Below are positions 32,527 to 43,922 of a DNA stretch of 64,000 nucleotides, one piece after another. Made by a program: the position numbers and the translations under genes. Numbering within the stretch: the stretch's first letter is position 1; each line of letters begins with the position of its first letter. This DNA is from Tessaracoccus sp. MC1865 (lineage in GTDB: Bacteria; Actinomycetota; Actinomycetes; Propionibacteriales; Propionibacteriaceae): contig NZ_CP072596.1 in NCBI RefSeq assembly GCF_017815535.1, forward strand, positions 1,240,001-1,304,000. The letters are read 5' to 3'. The notes beneath the pieces were generated by a model. That model saw nothing but the letters and a program-made list of their open reading frames with translations. It was not told where the DNA came from and did no database searches.

Positions 32527-33333
32527 GTGACCCTTCGACCGGACGCAGCCCCCGGCCTTCCCGCCTCGGTGCTGCGTTCGGTTCGTCGTTTGACGGGGCG
32601 ACGCGGCCGCGACACGGCCGGGCTCTTCCTGGCCGAGGGCCGACAGGCCGTGCGCGAGGCGCTGGCCGTCGGTTCGCTGGTGGAGGAGGTCATCGTCGAT
32701 GACCCCGCCAAACACGCCGATCTGCTCGACGCCGTGAACGTGCCCGTGTGGCAGGCCACGGACCAGCAGATGCGCACGCTGAGCGACACGGTCACCCCGC
32801 AGGGGATCGTGGCGGTCTGCCGCCAGTTGTCGTTCGGCTGGGAGGACGTCACCGACGCCCGCCTCCTCGTGATCTGCGCGCAGGTCCGGGACCCGGGCAA
32901 CGCCGGCACCGTGATCCGCTGCGCGGACGCCTTCGGCGCCGACGGCGTGATCCTCACCACGGGAAGCGTCGAGATCTACAACCCCAAGACGGTGCGCTCC
33001 ACCGTCGGCAGCCTCTTCCACCTCCCCATCCTCACCGGGGTGCCACTCGCTGAGGCGGTAGCCAAGGTCAAGGCCATGGGCATGACGGTGCTGGCGGCCG
33101 ACGGCGACGGGGACCCGCTCGACCTGAAGGCCGCCGCCGGCGAACTCAGCGGCCCTGTGGCCTGGATCATGGGCAACGAGGCATGGGGACTGCCCGAAGA
33201 AGACCGTGAGTTGGCCGACGAGGTGGTCGCCGTGCCAATGTGGGGTGGGGCGGAGAGCCTCAATCTCTCCAGCGCTGCTGCGGTGTGCCTCTACGCCACC
33301 GCCTCCGCACAACGACGCTCTTCAGCAGGATGA
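32527..33333 (+). CDS. TrmH/SpoU-family rRNA 2'-O-methyltransferase
   Basis: The 268-residue SPOUT enzyme starts at GTG. It has an N-terminal substrate-binding domain and the knot motifs R-D-P-G-N-A-G-T-V-I-R, I-M-G-N-E-A-W-G-L and M-W-G-G-A-E-S-L-N-L-S-S-A-A-A. It probably methylates a ribose in rRNA; the exact site cannot be read. Its place 11 nt after rplT and before pheST is common in actinobacteria. Confidence 0.92.
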   Translation: MTLRPDAAPGLPASVLRSVRRLTGRRGRDTAGLFLAEGRQAVREALAVGSLVEEVIVDDPAKHADLLDAVNVPVWQATDQQMRTLSDTVTPQGIVAVCRQLSFGWEDVTDARLLVICAQVRDPGNAGTVIRCADAFGADGVILTTGSVEIYNPKTVRSTVGSLFHLPILTGVPLAEAVAKVKAMGMTVLAADGDGDPLDLKAAAGELSGPVAWIMGNEAWGLPEEDRELADEVVAVPMWGGAESLNLSSAAAVCLYATASAQRRSSAG

Positions 33334-33379
33334 CGGCACCGCGCCGTCCGTCCACGCAACAGTGAACAAGGAGGGACCC

Positions 33380-34492
33380 ATGTCGGGGCCAAACGACAAC
33401 TTCGATCCCAAGCAGGTCGCCTCGCTCGGCCCGGCGGCCATCGACGGTTTCGTCGCTGACGCGCTGGCAGCCATCGGCGCCGCGGTCACGACGGCTGAAC
33501 TCAAGCAGGCGCGGCACGACCACGCGGGCGACACCTCGCCGCTGGCGCTCGCCAACCGCGAGATCGGCGCCCTGCCCCCGCAGGCACGCAAGGAGGCCGG
33601 GCAGCGCATCGGCAAGGCCCGCGGCCAGGTCAACCAGGCCTTCGCGGCTCGCCAGGAAGAGGTCGCGGCCGCTGAGCTTGAGGCCTCGTTGATCGCCGAG
33701 CGCATCGACATGACCCTCCCGGTCACCACCGGCCCGCGCGGGGCGCTGCACCCCATCACCAACCAGATCGACGAGATGATCGACGTCTTCGCGGACATGG
33801 GCTGGGAGGTCGCCGACGGTCCGCAGCTCGAAGCGGAGTGGTACAACTTCGACGCCCTCAACGTGCCGGTGGACCACCCCGCGCGGGCCCTGCAGGACAC
33901 CCTCTGGATCGACCCGCCGTCGGCAGGCAAGCTGCTGCGCACCCAGACCTCCCCGGTCCAGGCGCGCGCCCTCCTGACGCACGGTGTGCCGCTGTATGTC
34001 GTCGTCCCCGGCAAGGTGTTCCGCGCCGATGAGTACGACGCGACGCACCTCCCGGTCTTCCACCAGCTGGAGGGCCTCGTCGTGGACAAGGGCATTTCCA
34101 TGTCGGACCTGCGCGGCACGCTCGACCACCTGGCCAAGGCCATGTTCGGTGGCGACACCGCCACCCGCATGCGCCCCCACTACTTCCCGTTCACTGAGCC
34201 CTCGGCCGAGGTAGACGTGCAGTGCTTCGTGTGCCACGGCGAGTCCGTCGGCAACCCCGACGCGCCCTGCCGCACCTGCCGTTCCGAAGGCTGGATCGAG
34301 TGGGGCGGTTGCGGCGTCGTGAACCCGCGGGTCCTGCGGGCCTGCGGCGTGGACCCGGAGGTCTACTCCGGCTTCGCGTTCGGTATGGGCATCGACCGCA
34401 CGGTCATGTTCCGCACCGGCGCCCCCGACCTCCGCGATTTCGTGGAGGGCGACATCCGCTTCAGCCGATCCATCCTGGGAGGAGCCCGATGA
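33380..34492 (+). CDS. pheS: Phenylalanyl-tRNA synthetase alpha subunit
   Basis: The 370-residue catalytic subunit starts at ATG 33380 after AAGGAGGGA; the open frame further upstream belongs to the preceding gene region. An N-terminal coiled-coil tRNA-binding region is followed by class II motifs: L-R-T-Q-T-S-P-V-Q (motif 2 area), F-H-Q-L-E-G and G-F-A-F-G-M-G-I-D-R (motif 3). It pairs with PheT in an alpha2-beta2 enzyme. The stop overlaps pheT by 4 nt. Confidence 0.97.
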   Translation: MSGPNDNFDPKQVASLGPAAIDGFVADALAAIGAAVTTAELKQARHDHAGDTSPLALANREIGALPPQARKEAGQRIGKARGQVNQAFAARQEEVAAAELEASLIAERIDMTLPVTTGPRGALHPITNQIDEMIDVFADMGWEVADGPQLEAEWYNFDALNVPVDHPARALQDTLWIDPPSAGKLLRTQTSPVQARALLTHGVPLYVVVPGKVFRADEYDATHLPVFHQLEGLVVDKGISMSDLRGTLDHLAKAMFGGDTATRMRPHYFPFTEPSAEVDVQCFVCHGESVGNPDAPCRTCRSEGWIEWGGCGVVNPRVLRACGVDPEVYSGFAFGMGIDRTVMFRTGAPDLRDFVEGDIRFSRSILGGAR

Positions 34493-36978
34493 AGGCCCCC
34501 GTCTCCTGGTTGCGCGACCTCGTCACGCTGCCCTCCGACGTCACCACCGCCAAGCTCGCCGAGCAGTTCACCGCGGTGGGGCTCACCGTCGAACGCATCG
34601 AGTCCACGGAGTCGCCGGTGACGGGCCCGCTGGTGGTCGGACGCGTGCTCAGCCACGTCGACGAACCGCAGAAGAATGGCAAGACCATCCGCTACTGCCG
34701 CGTGGACGTCGGCGGGCACAACGACCCTGCCACCGACGAGTTCCCGGCCTCCCGCGGCATCGTCTGCGGCGCGCACAACTTCGCCGAGGGCGACCTCGTC
34801 GTCGTGTCGCTGCCTGGCACCGTCCTCCCCGGCAACTTCGAGATCGCCGCCCGCAAGACCTACGGCCACGTCTCCGACGGCATGATCGTCTCGGAGCTCG
34901 AGTTGGGCCTCGGCGAGGATCACGACGGCATCATCGTGCTCGCCCCGGGCAGCGCGGAGCCCGGTACCCAGGCGCAGGACATCCTGTGGAGCGCCGACGA
35001 GGTGCTCGACATCGATGTGACGCCGGACCTGAGTTACTGCCTGTCGCTGCGTGGACTGGCCCGCGAGGCGGCCATCGCCAACGGCGTGACCTTCGAGGAC
35101 ACCTACCGCCAGCCCCTGCCCGAGCCCGTTGAGGGCGGCCATCCGCTGGTGCTGGAATCCGAGCGCTGCACCTCCTTCGTGGCGCTGACCATCGAAGGCA
35201 TCGATCCCGCCGCGTCCTCTCCCGAGTGGATGGCTGAGCGGCTGCGCGCCTCGGGCGTGCGTTCGATCTCGCTGGCCGTCGACGTGACCAACTACGTGAT
35301 GCTCGAATCCGGCCAGCCGCTGCACGCCTACGACGGCGACAAGCTGCAGGGCCCCATCCGGGTGCGGCTCGCGCACGAGGGTGAGCGCCTGACCACGCTG
35401 GACGGCCAGGACCGCGCGCTCACCACCGACGACCTGCTGATCACGGATGATTCCGGTCCCATCGGCATGGCCGGCGTCATGGGCGGCGAGAACACCGAGG
35501 TTTCGGAGGGCACCACGAGGATCGTCCTCGAAGCCGCGCACTTCGAGGCCACCTCGGTGTCGCGCACGTTCCGCCGTCACGGCCTGCCGTCCGAGGCCTC
35601 GAAACGCTTCGAGCGCGGCGTCGACCCGCAGCTGCCCTACGCCGCCGCCAAGCGAGCCGCGAAGCTGCTGACCACCCACGGTGGGGGACAGGTGACGGCC
35701 GAGACCGTCGTCGGTTCCGCCCCAGTGCCGCACACGGTGTCGCTGCGCAGCGGCCTGATCTCCGACGTGCTGGGTACCCGCATCGAGCAGGACGAGACGC
35801 TGCGCCTGCTCAACGCCGCGTCGATCGGGGTGACCGCGCTGGGGGACTCGCTGACCGTCACCGCCCCCAGCTGGCGCAACGACCTCGTGGACCCCTATGA
35901 CGTGGTGGAGGAGGTCGGTCGTCACGTCGGCTTCGACCGGATCGGCATGACCCTGCCCGTCCCCCCCGTGACCCGCGGCCTCGACCCGGCCATCCGTGAC
36001 CGGCGCGCTGCGATGCGCGCGGTGGCGGGCCTGGGTTTCACCGAGGTGTTGTCCCTGCCGTTCGTCTCGGTCGATGAGCTCGACCAGTTGGGTGTCGCTG
36101 AGGCGGACCCCCGTCGACGCCTCGTGAAGCTGGCCAACCCGCTGTCGGAGACGCACAGCTACCTGCGCACCTCGTTGCTGCCCGGCCTGTTCACGGCCGT
36201 CGCTCGCAACACGTCGCGCAGCCTGCCGGATCTGGCGCTGTTCGAGAAGGGCAGGGTCTTCTTCGACGGCGGGGAGCCCGACGCCCCCCGCCCCGGAGTC
36301 GCCACCCGCCCCACCGAGGATGAGTTGGCCGCGCTCGACGCAGCGCTGCCCGCGCAGCCCGAAACCATGGCCGCCGTCGTGACCGGCAACTGGAAGTCCG
36401 CAGGCTGGGACGGTCCCGCCGTCGTCGCCGACTGGACCCACGTCGTCGCGTTCGCCGAAGCGGCCGCCGCGGCGGTCGGCGTCGAACTGGAGCGCCGCAA
36501 CGTGGAGATGGCGCCGTGGCATCCCGGCCGGTGTGCCGAGCTGTCGGTCAACGGCATCGTGCTGGGCCACGCGGGTGAACTGCACCCCCGGGTGGTCGCC
36601 GCTTTCCGCCTGCCGGAACGCAGCTGCGCCGTCGAGTTCAACGCCGACCTGCTGTTGGGCCACGCCGTCCGCGGCGGCGACATCGAACCCATGCGCTCCT
36701 TCCCCATGGCGAAGGAGGACGTGGCGCTGATCGTCGACGCCGACATCGCCTCCGTCGAGGTGGAGGCAGCTCTGGCTGAGGGTGCCGGTGAACTGCTCGA
36801 GTCGATCGCGCTGTTCGACGTCTACACGGGCGACCAGGTGGGCGAGGGGAAGAAGTCGCTGGCGTTCGCGCTGCGTTTCCGCGCCGATCGGACGCTGACC
36901 GACGCAGAGGCGGCGGCGGCCCGGCAGTCCGCGGTGAAGATGGCGGAGGAGCGCTTCGGCGCGGTCCAGCGCGCCTGA
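34489..36978 (+). CDS. pheT: Phenylalanyl-tRNA synthetase beta subunit
   Basis: The 829-residue subunit starts M-K-A-P-V-S-W-L-R-D-L-V, overlapping the pheS stop (ATGA). It carries the EMAP-like tRNA-binding domain (about 40-160), the B3/B4 editing domain, B5 and the C-terminal ferredoxin-fold anticodon-binding domain (S-F-P-M-A-K-E-D-V-A onward). Length and domain order are normal. A 17-bp hairpin lies just downstream. Confidence 0.97.
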   Translation: MKAPVSWLRDLVTLPSDVTTAKLAEQFTAVGLTVERIESTESPVTGPLVVGRVLSHVDEPQKNGKTIRYCRVDVGGHNDPATDEFPASRGIVCGAHNFAEGDLVVVSLPGTVLPGNFEIAARKTYGHVSDGMIVSELELGLGEDHDGIIVLAPGSAEPGTQAQDILWSADEVLDIDVTPDLSYCLSLRGLAREAAIANGVTFEDTYRQPLPEPVEGGHPLVLESERCTSFVALTIEGIDPAASSPEWMAERLRASGVRSISLAVDVTNYVMLESGQPLHAYDGDKLQGPIRVRLAHEGERLTTLDGQDRALTTDDLLITDDSGPIGMAGVMGGENTEVSEGTTRIVLEAAHFEATSVSRTFRRHGLPSEASKRFERGVDPQLPYAAAKRAAKLLTTHGGGQVTAETVVGSAPVPHTVSLRSGLISDVLGTRIEQDETLRLLNAASIGVTALGDSLTVTAPSWRNDLVDPYDVVEEVGRHVGFDRIGMTLPVPPVTRGLDPAIRDRRAAMRAVAGLGFTEVLSLPFVSVDELDQLGVAEADPRRRLVKLANPLSETHSYLRTSLLPGLFTAVARNTSRSLPDLALFEKGRVFFDGGEPDAPRPGVATRPTEDELAALDAALPAQPETMAAVVTGNWKSAGWDGPAVVADWTHVVAFAEAAAAAVGVELERRNVEMAPWHPGRCAELSVNGIVLGHAGELHPRVVAAFRLPERSCAVEFNADLLLGHAVRGGDIEPMRSFPMAKEDVALIVDADIASVEVEAALAEGAGELLESIALFDVYTGDQVGEGKKSLAFALRFRADRTLTDAEAAAARQSAVKMAEERFGAVQRA

Positions 36979-36999
36979 GTATCGGAAGATACGGGAACG

Positions 37000-37037
37000 A
37001 TGCGGGCCCTGCAGCGATCACGCTGCAGGGCCCGCAT
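37000..37037 (+). terminator. Long perfect hairpin after pheT
   Basis: ATGCGGGCCCTGCAGCG (37000-37016) and its exact complement (37021-37037) form a 17-bp stem with an ATCA loop. There is no U tract. Its place 21 nt after the pheT stop suggests a terminator or 3'-end stabiliser. Confidence 0.75.
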
Positions 37038-37107
37038 GGCGTTGAAGAAGTGAGGGCCGGACCGCAGAACGCCTCTCGGCGCGTGGCCGCTCGAAGCGGC
37101 TTAAAGT

Positions 37108-37155
37108 GGAGCCCGGGGTTACCGCGGCCCGGCATCTACCGAGTGTAATGGCTCC
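37108..37155. other. Structured intergenic element of unknown role
   Basis: GGAGCC (37108-37113) pairs with GGCTCC (37150-37155), enclosing a GC-rich part with CCGGGG and GCGGCCCGG that can pair internally. A second small hairpin, GCCGCTCGAAGCGGC, precedes it at about 37086-37100. It lies after the pheT hairpin and next to the 3' end of the minus-strand gene at 37166, so it may simply help that gene terminate. Confidence 0.35.
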
Positions 37156-37165
37156 GCGCTGAGGC

Positions 37166-37765
37166 TCAAGTCAGTTGCCCTGATCGCCACAGTTTCGCCT
37201 GCATCGTGAACTCCTCGGCCATCGTCGTGTAGCCGGCGGTGAGCCGCTCGTGGTCGTCGTGGCGCGGGCCCAGTTCCGCAGCTCCTGCCGCCATCACCCG
37301 GCTGAACGCGGAGGCGCGCTCGAGCGCCACGGCGAAGTCGCCGGTGAAGGCGCCGCGCAGGATCTGGTTGACCAGGACCACCACTTCCGCCGGGGTGGGG
37401 GCGTGCGGGGAGCCCGCGATGGCCTGGTTCACGCCGTCGACCTCCGCACCCCGGGCGAAGATGCGGCCCGCGTCCTCGGGGTTGGCGGCCACGGTGTGCC
37501 GGACGAGGTACAGCCGCCACAGCGCGCCGGGCAACGTCTCCGCGGGCGCGTCGGCCCACAGCTCGGCGACATCGTCGATCCCGTGCTCGTCGGCGTACCC
37601 GATCAGCCTGTCGACGATCCGCGGGTCCGGCGCTGTGCGTACCCGGTGGAGGAGAGCGGCGGCCGTGTCGTGGGCCAGCCCCCCGAGCTCTGCAGGGTCG
37701 CCGGCGCCGTGGAGCGCCTCGATGATGTCGCCGGGGCGTCGGACTGGCTTGTGGAACTCACGCAT
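37166..37765 (-). CDS. Conserved hypothetical protein, 199 aa
   Basis: This soluble, mostly helical protein starts M-R-E-F-H-K-P-V-R-R-P-G-D and has a middle rich in acidic and Ala residues (W-A-D-A-P-A-E-T-L-P-G-A-L-W-R-L-Y). A D-G-V-N-Q-A-I-A-G region follows. I do not recognise the family. The ATG is preceded by GGAGG and, 6 nt away, TACGCT, so it has both a Shine-Dalgarno-like sequence and a leaderless-type hexamer. It is divergent from the TetR gene. Confidence 0.7.
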   Translation of the reverse strand: MREFHKPVRRPGDIIEALHGAGDPAELGGLAHDTAAALLHRVRTAPDPRIVDRLIGYADEHGIDDVAELWADAPAETLPGALWRLYLVRHTVAANPEDAGRIFARGAEVDGVNQAIAGSPHAPTPAEVVVLVNQILRGAFTGDFAVALERASAFSRVMAAGAAELGPRHDDHERLTAGYTTMAEEFTMQAKLWRSGQLT

Positions 37766-37845
37766 GCCTCCAGCGTAGGCGTGCCAGTAGGGTGGGCGCG
37801 TGCATATCTCCGCCGGGGCAGCCGGGCGGACAGGGAAGGGGCCTC

Positions 37846-38373
37846 GTGGCGCTGAGCAGGGCGGCCATCGTCGATGCCGGGTTGGCGATCCTCGACGAGT
37901 ACGGCCTCGGAGACCTCAGCATGCGGCGCGTCGCGGATTCGTTGGGTGTCCAGGCGGGGGCCCTGTACTACCACGTGCCCAATAAGCAGTCGCTGCTGGC
38001 CGCGATCGCGGACCAGATCCTCGCCACGCTCACTTCGGTGGATGACCTGTCCGGTTGGGCCCACAGCCTCCGTGCTGCGCTGCTCACCCATCGCGATGCC
38101 GCCGAACTCGTGAGCTCCTCCCACGCCCTCGGCCTCGGCACCCTTGATCCGACGGCAGGTGGCCGCGACCTCCTCGCGCGTGCGGGGCACCCGGAACCTG
38201 AGGCGACGATGGCGGCTCTGCTCCACTTCGTGCTCGGGCACGTCGTCGAGGAGCAGACCCGCACCCAGATGTACGCCCTCGGAGTTCTGACGGAGTTCGA
38301 CCCCGCCCTCGCGGAGCATCATTTCCGGGTCGGCGTTGACACCTTCGTGCGGGGAGTAACCCCGGTAGGGTAA
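37846..38373 (+). CDS. TetR-family transcriptional regulator
   Basis: The 175-residue repressor has an N-terminal helix-turn-helix (M-R-R-V-A-D-S-L-G-V-Q-A-G-A-L-Y-Y-H-V about 26-44) and a TetR_C-like ligand domain. The GTG at 37846 follows AAGGGG. An upstream TAGGGT at about 37788 marks a possible transcript start near 37800. Targets are unknown; the lipoprotein and P450 genes downstream are candidates by position. Confidence 0.88.
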   Translation: MALSRAAIVDAGLAILDEYGLGDLSMRRVADSLGVQAGALYYHVPNKQSLLAAIADQILATLTSVDDLSGWAHSLRAALLTHRDAAELVSSSHALGLGTLDPTAGGRDLLARAGHPEPEATMAALLHFVLGHVVEEQTRTQMYALGVLTEFDPALAEHHFRVGVDTFVRGVTPVG

Positions 38374-38378
38374 CTCCT

Positions 38379-38729
38379 ATGAACCGACAGCGACGTGGTT
38401 CCCGGCCGGCGGTCTGGATCGCGGTAGTTGCGCTCGCGTGCGCCCTGATGGCCTGCACCGACACCGTGAAAGTCAGTCCGTCCACCTATTCGGGCGATCC
38501 TGATTCCCAGGCGCTCACCCTCCAGATCCAGGCCGCCGCAGGCGACACCGTTGCAGCCGCGGAGGTGACCGAGGAGACCGATGAGCAGGTCGTGATCGAG
38601 GTCCTCATCGACGAGAGCGCCCGCGACAGCGAGGACGCCGCCAGTCTCGAGGCGGTCGTGGAACTGGACAGGGTGCTGGGCACCCGGGAGGTCGTCGACA
38701 CCGAGGGCCGGGCCATTCCCCAGGCCTGA
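38379..38729 (+). CDS. Small lipoprotein
   Basis: The 116-residue protein has a basic N-region (M-N-R-Q-R-R-G-S-R), a hydrophobic stretch and a lipobox A-L-M-A-C (Cys at about 26), so it is probably lipid-anchored on the outer face of the membrane. The remainder is acidic with a predicted small alpha/beta domain. No family is recognised. It starts 5 nt after the TetR stop and is probably co-transcribed with it. Confidence 0.75.
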   Translation: MNRQRRGSRPAVWIAVVALACALMACTDTVKVSPSTYSGDPDSQALTLQIQAAAGDTVAAAEVTEETDEQVVIEVLIDESARDSEDAASLEAVVELDRVLGTREVVDTEGRAIPQA

Positions 38730-38777
38730 CGGCGCAACCCACGTGCCCCTGTTATTCCAATCCGCTAGTGTCAAACC

Positions 38778-39848
38778 ATGAGCGCTTTCCCTGACGGCGA
38801 CACCATCCGGGTGACCGGACACGCCGAGGCCCTCGCCGTGGTGCAGGACCCCGAGACGTTCTCCAGCAAGGTGTCGCGTTTCCTGCAGGTACCCAACGGG
38901 CTCGACGGTGAGGAGCACGCCGCCTTCAGGCGTGCGCTGGACCCCTACTTCAACGAGGAGCGGATGGCCGCCCTCGAAGGACCTGTCCGGGAGGTGGCCC
39001 GCCGAGCCGTCGCCGCCGTGCCTAAGGGTGAGCCCGTCGAAGTCATTCACGGCCTCGGCGTGCAGTTCGCCGTCGACGCGATGCTGGCCTGGCTCGGCTG
39101 GTCACCGGAACTCCGCCAGGAACTGATCGACTGGGTGGCGGAGAACGCCAATGCCTCCCGCTCGGGTGACCTCGAGCGCACCACAGAGGTGGCGCAGTGG
39201 TTTGACGACATCATCGGTCGCGTGGTGGACCCGCGGGCGGCGCATTTCAGCGAACCGGCCCAGGACGTCACCGACGAGCTCATCCGCCAGGAGGTGGACG
39301 GCCGGCAGCTGGCCCGGCCGGAGATCATCTCCATCCTGCGCAACTGGACGGGCGGCGACCTCGGGTCCCTGGCCCTCTGCGCCGGCGTCGTCCTGCACCA
39401 GCTTGCGCAGGACCCGGCCATCGAGGCGGAGGTCCGCTCCCGGCGCACCGACCCGTCGGCGCTCGCCGCGGCGATCGACGAGCTGCTCCGCATCGACGAC
39501 CCGTTCGTCAGCAACCGACGCGTGGCCACGCGTGAGACCAAGGTGGGCGGTTGCCCCGTCGCCCACGGCCAGCGCCTCGTCGTGGACTGGACGGAGGCGA
39601 ACCGGGACCCGGCGCGTTTCCAGGACCCCGACCGGTACGAGCCCGAGGCCAATGCCGGGGCGAACCTCGTCTACGGCGCCGGTCCGCACGTGTGCCCTGG
39701 GCGGCCGCTGGCCACTCTGGAGTTGCGCATCCTCCTCGAAGAGGTGCTCGACGCAACCAGGGATCTGTCGCTTCCCGCGGATCAGCCCGGCGTCCGCGCC
39801 GAACGCCCGCTGGGCGGCTGGTCGCAGAAGCCGGTCGTCTTCGCCTAG
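38778..39848 (+). CDS. Cytochrome P450
   Basis: The 356-residue P450 has the heme-binding loop Y-G-A-G-P-H-V-C-P-G-R (Cys about 306; Tyr in place of the usual Phe) and the K-helix E-L-L-R (E-x-x-R). The I-helix region reads W-T-G-G-D-L-G-S. It is shorter than most P450s (about 400), mainly at the N-terminus, which begins directly with a V-T-G-H-A-E-A-L segment. Substrate and redox partner are unknown; no ferredoxin gene is adjacent. TAGTGT ends 6 nt before the ATG (leaderless pattern). Its stop overlaps the convergent gene by 4 nt. Confidence 0.9.
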   Translation: MSAFPDGDTIRVTGHAEALAVVQDPETFSSKVSRFLQVPNGLDGEEHAAFRRALDPYFNEERMAALEGPVREVARRAVAAVPKGEPVEVIHGLGVQFAVDAMLAWLGWSPELRQELIDWVAENANASRSGDLERTTEVAQWFDDIIGRVVDPRAAHFSEPAQDVTDELIRQEVDGRQLARPEIISILRNWTGGDLGSLALCAGVVLHQLAQDPAIEAEVRSRRTDPSALAAAIDELLRIDDPFVSNRRVATRETKVGGCPVAHGQRLVVDWTEANRDPARFQDPDRYEPEANAGANLVYGAGPHVCPGRPLATLELRILLEEVLDATRDLSLPADQPGVRAERPLGGWSQKPVVFA

Positions 39849-40732
39849 GAGCGCCTGGTGGTCCCTGCGAGGAGCAGGGCCAGCAGGCTCAGTCCGATCA
39901 GCCCGTAGACGACGTACAGCGCGGGCTGGGTGAAGTCCAGGAAGGATTGGGTGCCGCCCTCGACGATCCGGGTGCGCACCGCGGCGGCCAGGGAGTCGCC
40001 CTCGGGGAAGGCGACCCTCTCGACGGTGAGCCGACCGAACCACAGGCCCACCGCCGCCGCCGCTGCCGCCAGGAGAAGCGCCACCCAGCGGCCGCGCCGT
40101 GACCCGATGACCAGGCCGCTGACCGCCAGCGCCCCGGCCGCCGCGTAGAACCACGGCCAGTTGCGGGCGGCGCCCACGCCGTCGGCGATGGACTGGGTGA
40201 TGGACTCCGACGGCTGACCCAGCGGGAGGCGGACCTCATCCAACTGGATCTGGTCGAGGTAGGGGTGCAGCGGCTCGGCCGAGACCTCCATCAGCTTCGC
40301 CTTCCCCAGTTGGGCGAAGGGGGAGAGGTCGAACCAGATGGTGGGAGCCTCCAGCGTCTCGTCCTCGCGCACGGCGTCGAGCGCCTTCACATAGGCCACA
40401 CGGGAGCGGTTGATCGACTCGTTCCAGGCGCGCTGCACGCCGGGATCCGCGAGCGCCGTCACCACCGCGACGGTGATGACCTGGTTGATCTGTTCCCCGA
40501 TGAGCGGCAGTTCGAGCATCTCCGCCGGCACGGCCTTCTTCGCCTCGGCCGTCAGCGTGGAGGAAAGCTCAGCGGTGATCTCGCTGTCCGAGACCAGAGG
40601 TCCGATGATGCGCTGCAGGGGCGCAGGGGTGCGCGCCAGCCGGTCCACCCAGTGGGCGCCCATGGCCCCGAACCCGACGGCCACGGCCACGAGCAGGACT
40701 GTGAGCGCGATGAACGAGCGCATGAAACTCAT
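39845..40732 (-). CDS. Membrane protein with large extracytoplasmic domain, function unknown
   Basis: The 295-residue protein has an N-terminal helix (about 5-25), a soluble segment of about 155 residues, then three or four hydrophobic helices (about 190-290) and a short R-R-S end. It resembles uncharacterised actinobacterial membrane proteins without a named domain. TACGCT ends 6 nt before the ATG. It is divergent from argC and shares its upstream region. Confidence 0.65.
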   Translation of the reverse strand: MSFMRSFIALTVLLVAVAVGFGAMGAHWVDRLARTPAPLQRIIGPLVSDSEITAELSSTLTAEAKKAVPAEMLELPLIGEQINQVITVAVVTALADPGVQRAWNESINRSRVAYVKALDAVREDETLEAPTIWFDLSPFAQLGKAKLMEVSAEPLHPYLDQIQLDEVRLPLGQPSESITQSIADGVGAARNWPWFYAAAGALAVSGLVIGSRRGRWVALLLAAAAAAVGLWFGRLTVERVAFPEGDSLAAAVRTRIVEGGTQSFLDFTQPALYVVYGLIGLSLLALLLAGTTRRS

Positions 40733-40758
40733 GTGGTAAGCGTAGACGCTGCGTCTGA

Positions 40759-43004
<2,246 letters not shown>

Positions 43005-43922
43005 ATGATGACCAGGCCCCAACCCCATCAGCAGCCCGAACTGATCGCCAAGGCGTCCACCCTCATCGAGGCCCTGCCCTGGCTCGCCGAATACGCCGGC
43101 CAGACCGTCGTGATCAAGTACGGCGGAAACGCCATGACCGACGAGCACCTCAAGCGCGCCTTCGCGGAGGACATCGTGTTCCTGCGACGCGTCGGGGTGA
43201 AGCCGGTGGTGGTGCACGGCGGCGGGCCGCAGATCTCGTCGATGCTCAAGAAGCTGGACATCGATTCGGAGTTCCGCGGCGGCCTGCGCGTCACCACGCC
43301 GGAGGCGATGGATGTGGTGCGCATGGTCCTGGTGGGCCAGGTGGGCCGCGAACTCGTCAACCTGATCAACCAGCACGGCCCGTTCGCCGTCGGTATGTCC
43401 GGTGAGGACGGCGGTCTCTTCACCGCCAAGCGGCGCGGGCTGATGGTCGACGACGAGGAGATCGACCTCGGCCTGGTGGGCGACGTCGAGGCGGTGGACC
43501 CCGCCGGCATCAACGATCTCATCGACGCCGGGCGGATCCCCGTGGTCGCCACGGTAGCCCCGGATTCGGACGGGCAGGTGTACAACGTCAACGGCGACAC
43601 CGCCGCCGCTGCGCTCGCCGTCGCGCTCGGCGCCAAGCGCCTCGTGATGCTGACCAACGTTGCGGGCGTCTACGCCAACTACCCCGACGAGAGTTCGGTC
43701 ATCACGCAGATCAGCACCGACGAGGTGCGCGAGATGCTGCCCACGCTCGACGCCGGCATGATCCCCAAGATGGAGGCCTGCGTCCGGGCGGTCGACGGCG
43801 GGGTCACCTCGGCGACCGTCCTCGACGGCCGCGTCCCGCACTGCCTGCTGCTCGAGATCTTCACCAACCAGGGCGTGGGCACCATGGTCACCAACGCCGG
43901 CGTAGCGAAGGAAGACAACTGA
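43005..43922 (+). CDS. argB: Acetylglutamate kinase
   Basis: The 305-residue amino-acid kinase has K-Y-G-G-N-A-M near residue 40, V-H-G-G-G-P-Q and the N-V-N-G-D-T-A-A region. The N-terminal extension with helix [11 protein letters not shown] resembles the arginine-sensitive hexameric form. It starts immediately after the argJ stop; a second Met follows. argD starts within its stop codon. Confidence 0.97.
   Translation: MMTRPQPHQQPELIAKASTLIEALPWLAEYAGQTVVIKYGGNAMTDEHLKRAFAEDIVFLRRVGVKPVVVHGGGPQISSMLKKLDIDSEFRGGLRVTTPEAMDVVRMVLVGQVGRELVNLINQHGPFAVGMSGEDGGLFTAKRRGLMVDDEEIDLGLVGDVEAVDPAGINDLIDAGRIPVVATVAPDSDGQVYNVNGDTAAAALAVALGAKRLVMLTNVAGVYANYPDESSVITQISTDEVREMLPTLDAGMIPKMEACVRAVDGGVTSATVLDGRVPHCLLLEIFTNQGVGTMVTNAGVAKEDN

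Noticed and set aside
34363-36663. 766-codon antisense frame over pheT
   Set aside because: pheT is complete and well conserved; the antisense frame is a typical high-GC shadow without homology that I recognise.
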